Positions 63,184 to 64,000 of a stretch of DNA of 64,000 nt are shown here, one piece after another. A program made the translations under genes and the position numbers. This DNA comes from Aromatoleum toluclasticum ATCC 700605 (GTDB lineage: Bacteria; Pseudomonadota; Gammaproteobacteria; Burkholderiales; Rhodocyclaceae): positions 186,001 through 250,000 of the forward strand of contig NZ_KB899496.1 of the NCBI RefSeq assembly GCF_000378245.1, in the 5' to 3' direction. Position 1 is the first letter of the stretch, and the number at the start of each line of letters is the position of its first letter. The notes below the pieces were generated by a model. The model saw only the letters and a list, made by a program, of their open reading frames with translations, ran no database searches and was not told the DNA's origin.

Positions 63184-64000
63184 TTACAGGCAGGTGAATT
63201 CGATGACGTCGTGACTTTCGGAGGACGATCGGCCCAGCGCGATACGACCGCGTTTTCTCAGGACCACTTCCTCGTGGGAGAGCACGAACTCACGTTCTCG
63301 GTCAATGGCCACAAAGGTGCCGTTGCTGCTCCGGTCGACGAGGACGAATTTGTCGCCGCGCAATTCGATGTAGGCATGTTCGCGGGAGGCCCGCGTGTCC
63401 GTAACGCGAATTTCCGACGAGGCCCCACGACCCAGCCGGACGCTCGGGACTTGGGCATTCAGGGTCAGCACGCGGTCCGCAATGCTCAACCGCAATTCGG
63501 GCGCGTCTTCGGTGTCGAGCTTCACGCTCTGCACGACCGTCAGATCACCCACTGATTCGCAGACGAGTTCGAATGGGGCCGTCAGGCGCGACACGCCGCG
63601 CAAGCTTCTGCTCTGGAGTGGGTTCAGGAGATTGCGCCATTCGGGCTTCAGCTCCCGGGCACTTTGTTCCGATGTTATCGCACGCCCCGGTGCCGCCAGT
63701 TCGAGCAAACGGGCCGCGACATTCACCGTATCGCCGAAGACATCTTCTTCGCTGACTATCACCGTTCCGGTGTGGAACGCGACGCGAGCGGCCATCTTCT
63801 GTCCGGACGCGCGCGGAAGATCCTGAACGACGAAGTGAATCCTTATCGCCGCCTCGGGCGCCCCGTTCGGATCGGAGAACACGGCGAGCAGTCCGTCCCC
63901 GGTATTCTTGATCACTCGGCCGCCACAGGCCTGAATCTCCTGTCGCATCGCCAGCAGGCATTGCTCGACAAGACGGTAAGCGGCGGCGTCCCCTGCGCGC
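63184..64000 (-). CDS. class III nucleotide cyclase fused to a C-terminal FHA domain (5' end outside window)
   Basis: The stop is at 63184 and the frame stays open to the window edge. The visible part begins inside the cyclase domain: GGRVIKNTGDGLLAVF carries the second metal Asp region, followed by VAFHTGTVIVSEEDVFGDTVNVAARL, where the purine-binding and transition-state residues lie. An FHA domain follows (LTLNAQVPSVRLGRGASSEIRVTD, SREHAYIEL, RSSNGTFV; given in part), which binds phospho-threonine. The combination suggests second-messenger synthesis controlled by Ser/Thr phosphorylation or by phospho-dependent docking. ATP or GTP specificity cannot be read. Confidence 0.9.
   Translation of the reverse strand, partial: RAGDAAAYRLVEQCLLAMRQEIQACGGRVIKNTGDGLLAVFSDPNGAPEAAIRIHFVVQDLPRASGQKMAARVAFHTGTVIVSEEDVFGDTVNVAARLLELAAPGRAITSEQSARELKPEWRNLLNPLQSRSLRGVSRLTAPFELVCESVGDLTVVQSVKLDTEDAPELRLSIADRVLTLNAQVPSVRLGRGASSEIRVTDTRASREHAYIELRGDKFVLVDRSSNGTFVAIDREREFVLSHEEVVLRKRGRIALGRSSSESHDVIEFTCL

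Overview
The window is GC-rich, densely packed proteobacterial chromosome. The best fit is a betaproteobacterium of the Rhodocyclales (Azoarcus/Aromatoleum/Thauera lineage). The reasons are an rnfABCDGE-nth operon, the pyrD-bpt-aat order, an MtrA/MtrB-type decaheme cytochrome-porin pair, a xanthomonadin-like aryl polyene cluster and branched-chain oxo-acid metabolism. This is inferred from gene content; no 16S gene or database match was available. No tRNA, rRNA, CRISPR array, transposase or prophage was recognised.

Layout. 1-10.6 kb: end of an Lrp/AsnC regulator; a divergent peptidoglycan pair (mepK/ldtD) whose start codons overlap; a three-gene 2-oxo-acid dehydrogenase operon (E1alpha, E1beta, E2); a chemoreceptor with a c-type heme motif; a Leu/Phe/Val-type amino-acid dehydrogenase; a thioredoxin-like protein; a DyP peroxidase. 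10.6-20.6 kb: a zinc-ribbon protein and UvrD-like helicase behind a perfect LexA-type SOS box; an EAL-domain remnant; a PatZ-like acyl-CoA synthetase/acetyltransferase; ovothiol synthase OvoA; an SDR; an Old Yellow Enzyme.

21.1-40.3 kb: an aryl polyene pigment locus. A chorismatase should supply hydroxybenzoate. A ligase, ACP, ketosynthase, chain-length-factor-like protein, ketoreductase and two hot-dog dehydratases build the polyene. Acyltransferases, a glycosyltransferase, a LolA-like carrier, an MMPL exporter and a MipA-like outer-membrane protein would finish and place it. A LysR gene and an MtrB/DmsE-type electron conduit sit in the middle of this locus and split it into two arms.

40.5-49.8 kb: greB, htpG with a clear terminator, a CLC chloride channel divergent from a MarR regulator, a VWA/MoxR pair, a receiver-kinase hybrid, a DUF1841 protein and nth. 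49.8-57.7 kb: the Rnf ion-pumping complex, pyrD and both N-degron transferases (bpt, aat). 57.7-64 kb: a dispersed ferric-iron ABC transporter (fbpC, fbpB and fbpA in different orientations) interleaved with small proteins, a Fur-like operator and a DUF2325 gene. The window ends inside a class III cyclase fused to an FHA domain.

The most distinctive points are the cytochrome-porin conduit inside the pigment cluster, the SOS-controlled zinc-ribbon/helicase pair, the four-cysteine cluster in FbpC, and a 20-residue tandem duplication between hemes 2 and 3 of the decaheme cytochrome.
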